Shown piece after piece: positions 1 through 8,722 of a stretch of DNA of 64,000 nucleotides. Below the pieces are notes generated by a model. That model saw nothing but the letters and a program-made list of their open reading frames with translations, was not told where the DNA came from and did not search any database. Both the position numbers and the translations under genes were made by a program. Position 1 is the first letter of the stretch, and every line of letters begins with the position of its first letter. The stretch comes from Weeksellaceae bacterium TAE3-ERU29 (GTDB lineage: Bacteria; Bacteroidota; Bacteroidia; Flavobacteriales; Weeksellaceae): NCBI GenBank assembly GCA_019218445.1, contig JAHUUM010000011.1, positions 1 to 64,000 of the forward strand, given 5' to 3'.

Positions 1-44
1 ACTAATAAATTTTTGTGGAGAAAATGTGGGGAAATAATAAAACG

Positions 45-89
45 AAAAAATCGCTAAACATCTATATATAATAGTGTTAGCGATTTTTT
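45..89 (-). terminator. tRNA-Gln terminator
   Basis: Two arms at 45-60 and 75-89 pair as AAAAAATCGCTAACA with TGTTAGCGATTTTTT, with one bulge. A T run follows on the minus strand. It lies just 3' of the tRNA-Gln gene and could also work in the plus direction for a gene outside the window. Confidence 0.7.
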
Positions 90-93
90 ACTG

Positions 94-164
94 TAGACCC
101 ACAGGGATTCGAACCCCGACAGGCGGCACCAAAAACCGATGTGCTACCGTTACACCATGGGTCT
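94..164 (-). tRNA. tRNA-Gln (anticodon TTG)
   Basis: Read on the minus strand, the acceptor stem AGACCCA pairs with TGGGTCT, and A is the discriminator base. The T arm is CGGGG-TTCGAAT-CCCTG. The anticodon loop TTTTGGT gives anticodon TTG for glutamine, with the loop purine after it. The outermost anticodon-stem pair is a T/C mismatch, and the next four pair, one of them T-G. CCA is not encoded. The gene is a single-copy unit with its own promoter and terminator, next to the 3' end of the ilv operon. Confidence 0.88.
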
Positions 165-180
165 CCGTTTTATTGGATTG

Positions 181-211
181 CAAATATAAAACGTTTATTT
201 TATTTTGCAAA
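181..211 (-). promoter_or_regulatory. tRNA-Gln promoter
   Basis: On the minus strand, TTTG (208-211), 19 bases, then TATATTTG (181-188). This matches the Bacteroidota TTTG-N19-TAnnTTTG consensus. It predicts a start about 10 bases before the mature tRNA end. Confidence 0.75.
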
Positions 212-246
212 ATAAAATTTAGATAAAAAAGTTACCTTTTCTTATT

Positions 247-1509
247 CTAAACTAAATACTGGAACAAATCCGGTTTATTATTCAAATAATCTCCGTAGAA
301 TTTTCGTTTTTTCATACGCTCGATAAGCGGTGCTAAATCCTCTTCATTTTTCAACTCAATACCTACCACTGCCGGTCCGTTTTCGCGTTCGTGCTTTTTA
401 GAATATTCGAAATAAGTAATATCATCGGTTTTACCGAGAATTTCTGCCACAAATTCCTTCAAAGCTCCCGCACGCTGTGGAAATCGTACAATAAAATAAT
501 GTTTCAAATTCGCATACAACAATGCTCGTTCCTTTATTTCCGCCATTCGGGTAATATCATTATTACTTCCACTCACGACACAAACCACATTTTTCCCTTT
601 GATTTTATCTTTATATAAATCCAAAGCAGAAATCGTCAATGCTCCCGCAGGCTCTACCACAATGGCATCACGATTGTACAAATCCAAAATAGTTTGACAA
701 ATTTTTCCTTCGGGAACGGTTATCACATCACTCAAAAACTGACTACAAATATAGTGCGTCTTCTCTCCTACTCTCTTTACCGATGCCCCGTCTACAAATT
801 TATCTATCTCGTCCAAAGTAACCGGTTGTCCTTCTTTTATAGCGGTTTGCATTGACGGTGCTCCCTCAGGCTCTACCCCGATAATTTTCGTCTGTGGCGA
901 CAATAAATGAAATACGGACGACAATCCCGATGCCAAACCTCCGCCACCAATCGGAACTAAAACATAATCAATCGGCGAAGTGGCTTGATCTAAAATTTCC
1001 AATCCGATAGTTGCCTGACCTTCGATTACTTTTTCGTCATCAAACGGGTGTACAAAAGTCTTTTCATTTTCCTCGCAAAATTTCATTGCCGAATTACCCG
1101 AATCGTCAAAAGTATCACCTTCCAAAACTACATCAACCCAATCTTCACCGAACATTCGTACTTGTTCTATTTTCTGTTTTGGAGTAGTTTCAGGCATATA
1201 AATTGTACCTTGTATACCGAGTAATTTACACGAAAGTGCCACTCCTTGTGCGTGATTTCCCGCACTGGCACAGACAATTCCATTTTTCTTTTCCTCATCG
1301 GTCAAAGAACTGATTTTATTGTACGCACCTCTGATTTTATATGAGCGAACTTGTTGTAAATCTTCTCGTTTGAGCCAAATATTCGCGTCCAATTGCTGAC
1401 TGTAACGGATATTTAACATCAAAGGTGTTGGGCTGAGTATTTCTTTCAGCGTGAGCGTAGCTCGTTGTACTGCCTCTAATGAGGGTATATATTTTGTTTC
1501 TGTTTTCAT
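247..1509 (-). CDS. ilvA: Threonine dehydratase (threonine ammonia-lyase), short form
   Basis: PLP enzyme that deaminates L-threonine to 2-oxobutanoate, the committed step of isoleucine synthesis. The PLP lysine lies in SYKIRGAYN (Lys58). SAGNH (82-86) binds substrate and the glycine loop GGGG (188-191) binds the cofactor phosphate. A single ACT-like regulatory domain fills about 335-420, so the 420-residue length fits the short biosynthetic form, which is normally inhibited by isoleucine. It is the last gene of the ilv operon, separated from ilvC by 188 bases holding a palindromic repeat. GC is higher than in most of the window. Confidence 0.93.
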   Translation of the reverse strand: MKTETKYIPSLEAVQRATLTLKEILSPTPLMLNIRYSQQLDANIWLKREDLQQVRSYKIRGAYNKISSLTDEEKKNGIVCASAGNHAQGVALSCKLLGIQGTIYMPETTPKQKIEQVRMFGEDWVDVVLEGDTFDDSGNSAMKFCEENEKTFVHPFDDEKVIEGQATIGLEILDQATSPIDYVLVPIGGGGLASGLSSVFHLLSPQTKIIGVEPEGAPSMQTAIKEGQPVTLDEIDKFVDGASVKRVGEKTHYICSQFLSDVITVPEGKICQTILDLYNRDAIVVEPAGALTISALDLYKDKIKGKNVVCVVSGSNNDITRMAEIKERALLYANLKHYFIVRFPQRAGALKEFVAEILGKTDDITYFEYSKKHERENGPAVVGIELKNEEDLAPLIERMKKRKFYGDYLNNKPDLFQYLV

Positions 1510-1592
1510 TTAATTTTTTATTTTTTTAGAAAAACACCCCTATATCACATACTCCTTTTCCAAGTATTCAAAAGACTTTCCTCAAGGGGATA

Positions 1593-1689
1593 AACACCCC
1601 TATAATCCCCTAAAGGGGATATTTAGGAAGTGAATTGACCTCTGCTTTTAGCGTTCTCATTCCCCCTTGAGGGGGACTCTGGGGGTGTT
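1593..1689 (-). repeat. Palindromic intergenic element, copy 1
   Basis: A 97-base element bounded by AACACCCC and GGGGTGTT. It contains two internal hairpins (ATCCCCTAAAGGGGAT and CCCCCTTGAGGGGG). A second copy in the opposite orientation lies at 3323-3420, so the pair brackets ilvC. Truncated look-alikes (AACACCCCTATA, CTCAAGGGGATAAACACCCC) occur around 1533-1600. It has no coding capacity and resembles a REP- or MITE-type element. Confidence 0.75.
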
Positions 1690-1697
1690 TTCAAAAA

Positions 1698-3164
1698 CTA
1701 TTTCAAAGTTTTCATATCTTTCATATACGCTCTTAGTTTTTCTCCGACTTTTTCTATCGGGTGATTTCTAATCGCTTTATTTACAGAAATTAAAGTAAGA
1801 TTATCTACATCATTTTTGTCACAATAATTCTGTCCGATAGTTTTAGAATCCACTTTATTTACAAAATCTTTCAACAACGGACGACACGCATTATCAAACA
1901 AATAACAACCATATTCTGCTGTATCCGAGATAGTTCTGTTCATTTCGTATAATTTCTTACGAGCTACGGTATTGGCAATCAAAGGTAATTCGTGCAATGA
2001 TTCATAATAAGCCGACTCCTCTTTTATTCCCGCATCTGACATCGTTTCAAAAGCCAATTCTACTCCCGCTTTTACAAATGCTATCATTAAAGTTCCGTAA
2101 TCAAAGTAAGTTTGTTCACTGATTTCTTCGCTTGTGTTTTCTGTTTTCTCGAAATCAGTTTGACCTGTTTCTTCTCTCCAATTCAATAAATCTTTATCAT
2201 CATTTTTCCAATCTTCCATCATTGTTTGAGAGAAATGTCCGCTCAAAATATCGTCCATGTGTTTTTGGAAAAGCGGTGTCATTATCTCTTTTAATTCTTC
2301 AGATAATTGATGAGCTTTGATTTTTGCAGGATTGGAAAGTCTGTCCATCATATTGGTAATTCCTCCGTGTTTCAAAGCTTCCGTAATGATTTCCCAACCA
2401 TATTGTATCAATTTTGATGCATAATTCGGATTCACTCCGTCCGCTTTCATTTTATCAAAACAAAGAATAGAACCCGTTTGTAAAAGTCCGCAAAGGATAG
2501 TTTGCTCTCCCATCAAATCCGATTTTACTTCCGCCACAAATGACGAACGCAATACTCCCGCCGTATGGCTACCCAACGCTACTGCATAGGCTTTCGCTTG
2601 GTCAAATCCTTTTCCTTCGGGGTCGTTTTCAGGGTGAACCGCAATCAAAGTCGGCACTCCAAATCCTCTTTTATACTCCTCACGTACTTCTGTTCCGGGA
2701 CATTTTGGGGCAACCATTATTACGGTAATATCCTTGCGGATTTGTGTTCCTTCTTCTACGATATTAAATCCGTGCGAATATGAAAGTGTTGAACCTTTTT
2801 TCATCAATGGCATAATCGCCTCAATTACAGAAGTATGCTGTTTATCGGGCGTTAAGTTACAAACTACATCGGCAGTTGGGATTAACTCCTCGTAAGTTCC
2901 TACTTTAAAACCGTTATCTACCGCATTTTTGTAGGAAGTTCGCTTTTCTTTGATAGCCCCCTCACGCAAGGCATACGAAATATCCAATCCGGAATCTTTC
3001 ATATTTAATCCTTGATTTAATCCTTGTGAACCGCAACCTACAATCACGATTTTTTTGCCTTTGAGTGCCTCCACTCCGTTGTCAAAATCTTTTTTGTCCA
3101 ACATTTGGCAAACGCCTAATTGTAATAATTTTTCTCTAAATGATAATGTGTTAAAATAATTCAT
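1698..3164 (-). CDS. ilvC: Ketol-acid reductoisomerase, class II (long form)
   Basis: NADPH-dependent isomeroreductase that converts acetolactate and acetohydroxybutyrate to the dihydroxy acids of valine and isoleucine synthesis. At 488 residues it is the long class II form, as in E. coli. The N-terminus [17 protein letters not shown] and the dinucleotide loop [12 protein letters not shown] (from about 43) follow the E. coli pattern closely. Two C-terminal knotted domains are expected from the length. It lies between ilvN and ilvA, with unusually long spacers on both sides that carry the inverted repeat copies. Confidence 0.95.
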   Translation of the reverse strand: MNYFNTLSFREKLLQLGVCQMLDKKDFDNGVEALKGKKIVIVGCGSQGLNQGLNMKDSGLDISYALREGAIKEKRTSYKNAVDNGFKVGTYEELIPTADVVCNLTPDKQHTSVIEAIMPLMKKGSTLSYSHGFNIVEEGTQIRKDITVIMVAPKCPGTEVREEYKRGFGVPTLIAVHPENDPEGKGFDQAKAYAVALGSHTAGVLRSSFVAEVKSDLMGEQTILCGLLQTGSILCFDKMKADGVNPNYASKLIQYGWEIITEALKHGGITNMMDRLSNPAKIKAHQLSEELKEIMTPLFQKHMDDILSGHFSQTMMEDWKNDDKDLLNWREETGQTDFEKTENTSEEISEQTYFDYGTLMIAFVKAGVELAFETMSDAGIKEESAYYESLHELPLIANTVARKKLYEMNRTISDTAEYGCYLFDNACRPLLKDFVNKVDSKTIGQNYCDKNDVDNLTLISVNKAIRNHPIEKVGEKLRAYMKDMKTLK

Positions 3165-3220
3165 TTTTCTATTTTTAATGGTTGATAATTTTTATTTAAT
3201 TTATTCATTGTGAGTTTTTA

Positions 3221-3253
3221 CAGATTGCCACGTCGTACCTCCTCGCAATGACG
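3221..3253. repeat. GTCATTGCGAGG-type intergenic repeat
   Basis: On the complementary strand this reads CGTCATTGCGAGGAGG, then TACGACGTGGCAATCTG. It resembles the intergenic palindromic repeat with a GTCATTGCGAGG core seen in many bacterial phyla. A shorter relative lies at 6811-6833 in the same operon. Confidence 0.55.
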
Positions 3254-3322
3254 TTATTATTTTTATTTTGTTATTCTGAATTTATTTCAGAATTTTATTT
3301 TTTATTAAATTTTTCTTCAATG

Positions 3323-3420
3323 AACACCCCCTGAGTCCCCCTCAAGGGGGAAATGAAAACGCTCCAAGCAGAAATAAATTCACTGCCAAATATCCCCTTT
3401 TAGGGGATTATAGGGGTGTT
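3323..3420 (+). repeat. Palindromic intergenic element, copy 2 (inverted)
   Basis: A 98-base element whose reverse complement matches the element at 1593-1689 over its full length. It has the same AACACCCC ends, the same two internal hairpins and a similar middle (CTGCTT, GCGTT, TCATT). The middle differs at many bases while the hairpins are kept, which suggests an old duplication or selection on structure. It fills most of the ilvN-ilvC spacer. Confidence 0.75.
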
Positions 3421-3424
3421 GTTT

Positions 3425-3961
3425 TCATATTTTCTCCTCAAAATCTTTTTCTTTCAGAATATCAGAAACTTTCATTTCTTCTTTAGAAACAGCAATACGT
3501 GCCGAACGAACAAATTGCATAATTCCAAAAGGTTTTAAACGACTGTACATCTGATTGATAGACTCTCGGTCGCCTGATTTGGAAAGTACAAAAAAGTCCT
3601 TATACACCATTACGATTTCGGCATTATGCTCACGGATAATTTCTTGTATTTCATTATTATCGAACAAAGTAGCGGTTGCCAATTTGAACAAAGAATTTTC
3701 CAAATAAACGATTTCATCATCGGTGTGATAATACGCTTTGATAACCTCCACTTGCTTATCGATTTTCTTAACAATCGTTTTTATCCATTTTTCGGTGGTT
3801 TTTGACACAATTATAATACGAGTAACCCCGTCAATCTCTGTATTTGAAGCACTTATATCTTCAATATTTACTTGACATTTGGTGAAGATACCCGAAATTC
3901 TGCTTAATATACCAATTCTGTTTTCGGTGTAAACGGATACGTTATATATTTTTTCTTCCAT
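3425..3961 (-). CDS. ilvN: Acetolactate synthase small (regulatory) subunit
   Basis: Regulatory subunit of acetohydroxyacid synthase. It has an N-terminal ACT domain (residues about 6-75, with YTENRIGILSRISGIF and VNIEDISA) and a C-terminal small-subunit domain. The length of 178 residues is normal. The ACT domain normally binds valine for feedback inhibition. Six bases separate it from the upstream ilvB, so the two subunits should be co-translated. Confidence 0.93.
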   Translation of the reverse strand: MEEKIYNVSVYTENRIGILSRISGIFTKCQVNIEDISASNTEIDGVTRIIIVSKTTEKWIKTIVKKIDKQVEVIKAYYHTDDEIVYLENSLFKLATATLFDNNEIQEIIREHNAEIVMVYKDFFVLSKSGDRESINQMYSRLKPFGIMQFVRSARIAVSKEEMKVSDILKEKDFEEKI

Positions 3962-3967
3962 AATTTT

Positions 3968-5668
3968 TTATTTTAATCTTACTTCCGAAACCGATGCACC
4001 CGTTGGCACCATTGGAAATACGTTGTTTTCTTTTTCTACACAAACCTCCAAGAAAAAAGCCTCGTCGGATTCCATCATTTCTTTTACCGATGATTCCAAA
4101 TCTTCACGCTTTTTCACTCGCTTGGCTTTAATATCATAACCTTCTGCAATCTTCACGAAATCAGGGTTTACCATTTCAGTAGAAGCGTAACGTTTGTCAA
4201 AAAACATCTGTTGCCACTGGCGTACCATTCCTAAAAACTCATTGTTCAAAACGACAATTTTTACCGATGCTTTGGTCTGTAAAATCGTTCCTAATTCTTG
4301 TATCGTCATTTGATAACCTCCATCGCCAATGATTGCAACCACTTGTTTTTCAGGAACTGACAATTTTGCCCCGATAGATGCCGGCAATGCAAATCCCATG
4401 GTTCCCAATCCGCCCGAGGTGATTTTACTTCGGGTATTTTTGTAACGAGCATAACGACACGCCATCATTTGGTGTTGCCCCACATCGGAAACGATTACCG
4501 CCTCCTCGTTGCTGTATTTGTTTATCAATTCGATAACTTCGCCCATTGAAAGTCCTTCGCCTTTCGGGTGGATTTCATCATCAATAACTTCTCGTTGTTC
4601 GTCTTTGTCCAATTCTCGGAATTTCTCACGCCATGCAGTGTGTTCTTTCTTTTCCAATAATGGAAGTACTTTTGCCAGAGTTTCTTTTACATCGCCCAAA
4701 ACAGGGATATCTGCTTTTACGTTTTTATCAATTTCCGACGGATCGATTTCAAAATGAATAACTTTTGCCTGAGTAGCATATCGGCTTAAATCGCCCGTAA
4801 CACGGTCGTCAAAACGCATTCCAACAGCGATTAAAACATCACAATCATTCGTCAGAACATTCGGTGCATAATTTCCGTGCATTCCTACCATTCCTACATA
4901 ATTAGAACAATCGGAAGGAATCGCAGAAAGCCCTAATACTGTAGACGCTGCAGGAATATTGGTCTTGTCCAATACTGCTTTAAATTCTTTTTCAGCATTT
5001 CCTAAAATCACGCCTTGTCCCCAAATGATAAACGGTTTTTTGGCTTGATTGATGACCTCCGCTGCTTGTTTTATCTTATCTTCATCAATACTTGGGGCGG
5101 GTTTGTAACTTCGGATATGATTGCATTTTTTATATTCGAAATTCTCACACGCCTCAAATTGAGCATTTTTGGTAATATCAATCAAAACAGGACCCGGTCT
5201 GCCCGACTTGGCAATATAAAATGCCTTTGCTATCACTTCAGGAATTTCTGAGGCTTTGGTAACGAGATAGTTCCATTTGGTTACGGGCGTAGAAATCCCG
5301 ACAATATCTATCTCTTGAAAAGCGTCCGAACCCAATAAATGTTGTGCCACCTGACCCGTAATGCAGACCAATGGTGTAGAATCAATTTGGGCATCGGCGA
5401 TACCCGTAATTATATTGGTAGCTCCCGGCCCCGAAGTAGCGAAAACCACTCCCGTTCGTCCTGAGGCTCTGGCATAACCTTGTGCGGCGTGAATTGCTCC
5501 TTGCTCGTGGCGAGTGAGTACGTGGCGTAATTCGTCTTGGAATTTATACAATTCGTCATACACCGGCATAATCGCTCCGCCCGGATAACCGAAAGCCATA
5601 TCTACGCCCTCGGCTAATAGGCTTCTTATCACTGCCTCTGCTCCTGAAATGGTAGTTTTGTCTGGCAT
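3968..5668 (-). CDS. ilvB: Acetolactate synthase large (catalytic) subunit
   Basis: ThDP- and FAD-dependent enzyme that condenses pyruvate with pyruvate or 2-oxobutanoate, the first common step of Val/Leu/Ile synthesis. The catalytic glutamate is in LTRHEQGAIH (Glu54). The ThDP-Mg motif begins GDGGYQ near residue 448 and ends at VVLNNEFLGM. The 566-residue length is typical. In the operon it follows two unrelated small genes that separate it from ilvD, and it precedes ilvN. Its GC is well above that of the neighbouring glycogen genes. Confidence 0.95.
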   Translation of the reverse strand: MPDKTTISGAEAVIRSLLAEGVDMAFGYPGGAIMPVYDELYKFQDELRHVLTRHEQGAIHAAQGYARASGRTGVVFATSGPGATNIITGIADAQIDSTPLVCITGQVAQHLLGSDAFQEIDIVGISTPVTKWNYLVTKASEIPEVIAKAFYIAKSGRPGPVLIDITKNAQFEACENFEYKKCNHIRSYKPAPSIDEDKIKQAAEVINQAKKPFIIWGQGVILGNAEKEFKAVLDKTNIPAASTVLGLSAIPSDCSNYVGMVGMHGNYAPNVLTNDCDVLIAVGMRFDDRVTGDLSRYATQAKVIHFEIDPSEIDKNVKADIPVLGDVKETLAKVLPLLEKKEHTAWREKFRELDKDEQREVIDDEIHPKGEGLSMGEVIELINKYSNEEAVIVSDVGQHQMMACRYARYKNTRSKITSGGLGTMGFALPASIGAKLSVPEKQVVAIIGDGGYQMTIQELGTILQTKASVKIVVLNNEFLGMVRQWQQMFFDKRYASTEMVNPDFVKIAEGYDIKAKRVKKREDLESSVKEMMESDEAFFLEVCVEKENNVFPMVPTGASVSEVRLK

Positions 5669-5770
5669 ATTGTTTTTGTTTAGTTATTTAGTAAATAAGT
5701 TGTTTAGTAATTAAGTTAATTAGTTAGTCAAATTAGTTATTTAGTTTTATTAGTTTTTTTTATTTAACAA

Positions 5771-6079
5771 TTAGTAATATGAATATTTTATTATTAGTTG
5801 AATGAAAATCAAAAGAATAATTCCCGCCATAATCAAATTTATATTTCTCTTTGTTTTTTTACATTTTTTATTCAATATTATCGCTTCTATTCCCAATCCA
5901 ATAATCCAAAGAAATGAAAAACAAACTATTAAAAAGAATACAATTAAAACATCTCCCGTTCCACAACGTCTGTCAGAGGCTACAATATCCAAATAAATAA
6001 AGCCAATAGGAACAGCCAAAAACCAAGACAGCACTAATATTGCTATTCTTTTTATCCCGTGTATAATGTTATCTTTCAT
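5771..6079 (-). CDS. Small predicted membrane protein, unknown function
   Basis: A 102-residue protein with three hydrophobic segments (about 10-30, 43-66, 80-98) and short basic loops (KKCKKTKRN before the last segment). I do not recognise a family. It sits inside the ilv operon on the same strand, 13 bases after the HEAT-repeat gene, and is AT-rich unlike the ilv genes around it. The spacer to ilvB (5669-5770) is a run of TTAGTTA-like degenerate repeats. It may be part of a two-gene insertion that came in with the HEAT-repeat gene. Confidence 0.6.
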   Translation of the reverse strand: MKDNIIHGIKRIAILVLSWFLAVPIGFIYLDIVASDRRCGTGDVLIVFFLIVCFSFLWIIGLGIEAIILNKKCKKTKRNINLIMAGIILLIFIQLIIKYSYY

Positions 6080-6092
6080 ATTGACTTTTATA

Positions 6093-6788
6093 TTATTTCC
6101 CTCTGTTAATTATTATTTTCTCTTTACTTTTAAGTACATTTCCCTCTATAATTCCCTCTTTCTCTTTTAACCCAAATTTTTTCTTTAATAAATCTTGAAT
6201 AACCACAATAATCATTGACAAGGTTTCTTCTGATTTTTCCCTAATAAGTGCCTTATATAAATAGGGCAAAATCTCCTCTGCTGTTGCATTTTTATTAAAC
6301 CAAATTTGCCTCATAGAAGTAGCTACATATCCTCTTAATGTATCGTCAGGCTCATCTTTCAATCTTTCATTAAGAATAGGTAAATCTTCCTTGCCTCCTA
6401 CCCAACCTAATGTTATAATAGAACTATATCTCAAATCATAACTTTCAGAATTGATATTGTCTTTTGCAAAAGAAACTACTTCAGTAGCTTGTAAGCGTCC
6501 TAAAATCGAAATGATATCAGCCTTCAATATCAAATCTTTTATATCACTTTTGTATTTGTTTACTAAAAATACTATTACTTTTTCTCTATCCTTCCTCAAA
6601 TGAAAACAAGCCCTAATATATTTATATAGATTTTCTTTCTTCCTCTCTGAAAGTATCTGATAATGAAACTCTAAAAATTTAATTGAGTTATCACTAATTA
6701 ACTCCCTTTCAAAGTCTAGATACTTTTGAAAAGTTGTTCCTTTAGTCAAAATATTATTATATTCTCTCTTTAAACTTTCTAATCCCAT
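6093..6788 (-). CDS. HEAT-repeat-like protein, unknown function
   Basis: A 231-residue soluble protein. The middle (about 85-200) shows HEAT/PBS-lyase-like helical repeats, for example LRYSSIITLGWVGGKEDLPIL followed by LRGYVATSMRQIW. There are no catalytic motifs and no signal peptide. Such proteins act as scaffolds, and some serve as immunity proteins in toxin systems, but nothing here proves that. It is AT-rich and lies between ilvD and ilvB, where flavobacteria normally have no gene. The 77-base spacer to ilvD carries a GTCATTGCGA-type repeat. Confidence 0.65.
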   Translation of the reverse strand: MGLESLKREYNNILTKGTTFQKYLDFERELISDNSIKFLEFHYQILSERKKENLYKYIRACFHLRKDREKVIVFLVNKYKSDIKDLILKADIISILGRLQATEVVSFAKDNINSESYDLRYSSIITLGWVGGKEDLPILNERLKDEPDDTLRGYVATSMRQIWFNKNATAEEILPYLYKALIREKSEETLSMIIVVIQDLLKKKFGLKEKEGIIEGNVLKSKEKIIINRGK

Positions 6789-6810
6789 TATCTATACTTA
6801 AATATTTCTT

Positions 6811-6833
6811 CGTCGTTCCTCATCGCAATGACG
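6811..6833. repeat. Short GTCATTGCGA-type repeat
   Basis: CGTCGTTCCTCATCGCAATG, then ACG. It matches much of the repeat at 3221-3253 (CGTCGTACCTCCTCGCAATG, then ACG). It lies in the ilvD to HEAT-protein spacer, at the edge of the inserted gene pair. Confidence 0.5.
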
Positions 6834-6865
6834 TGCATATTTAATTTTTAATTCTTCATTTTTAA

Positions 6866-8542
6866 TTAAAAAACATCGGTTATACACCCTTTTGAGGCTG
6901 ATGAAACGGTACGTGCATATTTGTACAATACACCTCGTTCAGCTTTTAGTGGGTGCGGTTGCCATTCTTTACGGCGTGCCTCCAATTCTTCTTCGGTCAA
7001 ATGTAAATCAATGGTATTTTTTACTGCATCAATGGTAATGATATCGCCATCTCTTACCAAACCGATATTTCCTCCCTCTTGGGCTTCGGGCGAAACGTGT
7101 CCCACTACAAATCCATGAGAACCACCCGAAAAACGTCCATCTGTAATCAAGGCTACTTTTTTACCCAATCCTGCTCCCATAATAGCGGAAGTAGGTTTCA
7201 ACATTTCGGGCATTCCCGGTCCGCCTTTTGGTCCTTCGTAACGGATCACCACTACCGTTCCTTCGGTTACTTCTCCTTTGGAAATTCCTTCATTGGCAGC
7301 AAATTCTCCTTCATATACTTTGGCTTTTCCTGTGAATGACAATCCTTCTTTTCCTGTGATTTTTGCTACTGCTCCCTCTGTGGCTAAGTTTCCGTACAAA
7401 ATACGAAGGTGTCCACTGTCTTTTATCGGATTATCCCAATCTCTAATAATTTCTTGATTTTCAGTAAGTGAAGGAACATCAGCCAAGTTTTCCGCCAATG
7501 TTTTTCCCGTTACGGTTAAACAATCTCCGTGCAGAACGCCTTTATCTAAAAGATATTTTAACACGGCAGGAATACCACCTATGCTGTGCAAATCTTCCAT
7601 TACGTATTTACCACTGGGTTTCAAATCGGCAAGAAAAGGCGTTTCATCACTGATTTTTTGGAAATCGTCCAATGAAAAATCAATCTGAGCCGAATGAGCA
7701 ATCGCCATAAAGTGCAAAACCGCATTGGTTGAACCACCCAAAGCAATTACCAATCGGAAAGCGTTTTCCAATGATTTTCGGGTAACAATATCTCGCGGTT
7801 TTATATCATTTTCTTGTAAATAACGTAGGGCTTTTCCTACACGGTCGCATTCTTTTTGCTTGTCAATTCCCGCCGCAGGATTGGACGAGTTGTAAGGAAG
7901 TGCCATTCCCATTGCCTCAATCGCAGAAGCCATTGTATTAGCGGTGTACATTCCTCCGCAAGCACCTTCTCCGGGACACGCGTGGTGGATAACATCTTTA
8001 TATTCATTTTCGGTAATCGTTCCGGCTACTTTTTGTCCCCACGCCTCAAAAGCTGAAACTACATCGAGCTTTTTATTGTTGTGGCAACCCGCCGCAATCG
8101 TTCCTCCATATACCAAAATCGAAGGGCGATTTAATCGTAACATCGACATCAATGCTCCGGGCATATTCTTATCGCAACCTACTACCGTAACCAAAGCGTC
8201 ATAACTCATCGCCTGAACAACGGTTTCGATAGAATCGGCAATAATATCGCGGGAAACCAATGAATATCGCATTCCTTGTGTTCCCATTGAAATTCCATCA
8301 CTTACACCTATTGTATTGAATATCAACCCGACAGAACCGGCGGCTTCTACGCCTTTTTTAATGTGTTCCGAGAGTTTGTTCAGGTGCATATTACACGGGT
8401 TTCCTTCGTATCCCGTGCTGGCAATTCCTACAAACGGTTTTTTTAAGTCTTCATCGGATAGCCCCAAAGCGTGTAACATCGCTTGTGCTGCGGGCTGTGT
8501 GTCGTCTTGTGTGACGTGTTTACTGTATTTGTTTAGTTCCAT
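6866..8542 (-). CDS. ilvD: Dihydroxy-acid dehydratase
   Basis: Fe-S enzyme that dehydrates dihydroxyisovalerate and dihydroxymethylvalerate to the 2-oxo acids of valine and isoleucine. Cluster cysteines are visible in [17 protein letters not shown] and CPGEGACGG (followed by MYTANTMA). Length is 558 residues, as expected. It is the first enzyme gene of the operon, 35 bases downstream of the terminator of an Ile/Val leader-peptide attenuator. The sampled line 7921-7980 has 33 G+C of 60, far above the glycogen and SusC genes. Confidence 0.95.
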   Translation of the reverse strand: MELNKYSKHVTQDDTQPAAQAMLHALGLSDEDLKKPFVGIASTGYEGNPCNMHLNKLSEHIKKGVEAAGSVGLIFNTIGVSDGISMGTQGMRYSLVSRDIIADSIETVVQAMSYDALVTVVGCDKNMPGALMSMLRLNRPSILVYGGTIAAGCHNNKKLDVVSAFEAWGQKVAGTITENEYKDVIHHACPGEGACGGMYTANTMASAIEAMGMALPYNSSNPAAGIDKQKECDRVGKALRYLQENDIKPRDIVTRKSLENAFRLVIALGGSTNAVLHFMAIAHSAQIDFSLDDFQKISDETPFLADLKPSGKYVMEDLHSIGGIPAVLKYLLDKGVLHGDCLTVTGKTLAENLADVPSLTENQEIIRDWDNPIKDSGHLRILYGNLATEGAVAKITGKEGLSFTGKAKVYEGEFAANEGISKGEVTEGTVVVIRYEGPKGGPGMPEMLKPTSAIMGAGLGKKVALITDGRFSGGSHGFVVGHVSPEAQEGGNIGLVRDGDIITIDAVKNTIDLHLTEEELEARRKEWQPHPLKAERGVLYKYARTVSSASKGCITDVF

Positions 8543-8577
8543 AACTAATTTATCATAACTGTTTTACTTTCAGATGT

Positions 8578-8627
8578 AAAAAAATAAAAGCCTGTATCTC
8601 TAATATGTTGATACAGGCTTTTATTTT
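8578..8627 (-). terminator. ilv attenuator terminator
   Basis: An 18-base perfect stem. On the minus strand the 5' arm (8627-8610) ends in GCCTGTATC and the 3' arm (8598-8581) starts GATACAGGC, with an 11-base loop and a T-rich tail just after. It sits between the leader peptide and ilvD in the direction of transcription. The 5' arm plus loop bases (8616-8607) can instead pair with 8650-8641, which would break the stem. The A-rich flank on the other side means it could also act on plus-strand transcripts. Confidence 0.85.
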
Positions 8628-8650
8628 GGGATATGTATGTCCGTATCAAC
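8607..8650 (-). promoter_or_regulatory. ilv antiterminator pairing
   Basis: On the minus strand GTTGATACGG (8650-8641, extending 5 bases past the feature edge) pairs with CTGTATCAAC (8616-8607) over ten positions, one of them G-U. This uses the last bases of the terminator 5' arm and three loop bases, so the two structures exclude each other. The leader stop codon is within the first arm. Confidence 0.75.
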
Positions 8651-8702
8651 ACAAAGTGCTAATAATAATGACAACATTAATAATTATATTTAAAAAATTC
8701 AT
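8646..8702 (-). CDS. ilvL: Ile/Val leader peptide of the ilv operon
   Basis: A short open frame encoding MNFLNIIINVVIIISTLC. Eight of 18 residues are Ile or Val (positions 6-8 and 10-14, with Asn at 9), plus two Leu. ATG is at 8702-8700 and the TGA stop at 8648-8646 lies inside the antiterminator arm GTTGATAC. AGGG lies just before the ATG. The -7 box TATATTTG is 20 bases upstream. Stalling at the Ile/Val codons would leave the arm free to pair with the terminator. The name follows the enterobacterial leader by analogy. No homology is claimed. Confidence 0.82.
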   Translation of the reverse strand: MNFLNIIINVVIIISTLC

Positions 8703-8722
8703 TTATCCCTATCTTTATTCAG

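Noticed and set aside
197-218. 22-base palindrome TTTTATTTTGC-centred after ilvA
   Set aside because: It is AT-only apart from the centre, lacks a GC stem for a terminator, and overlaps the tRNA-Gln -33 box. Not called as a terminator.
94-8542. Genomic island integrated at the tRNA-Gln gene
   Set aside because: The ilv block lies on the 5' side of the tRNA, no integrase is present and no repeat of the tRNA 3' end is seen.
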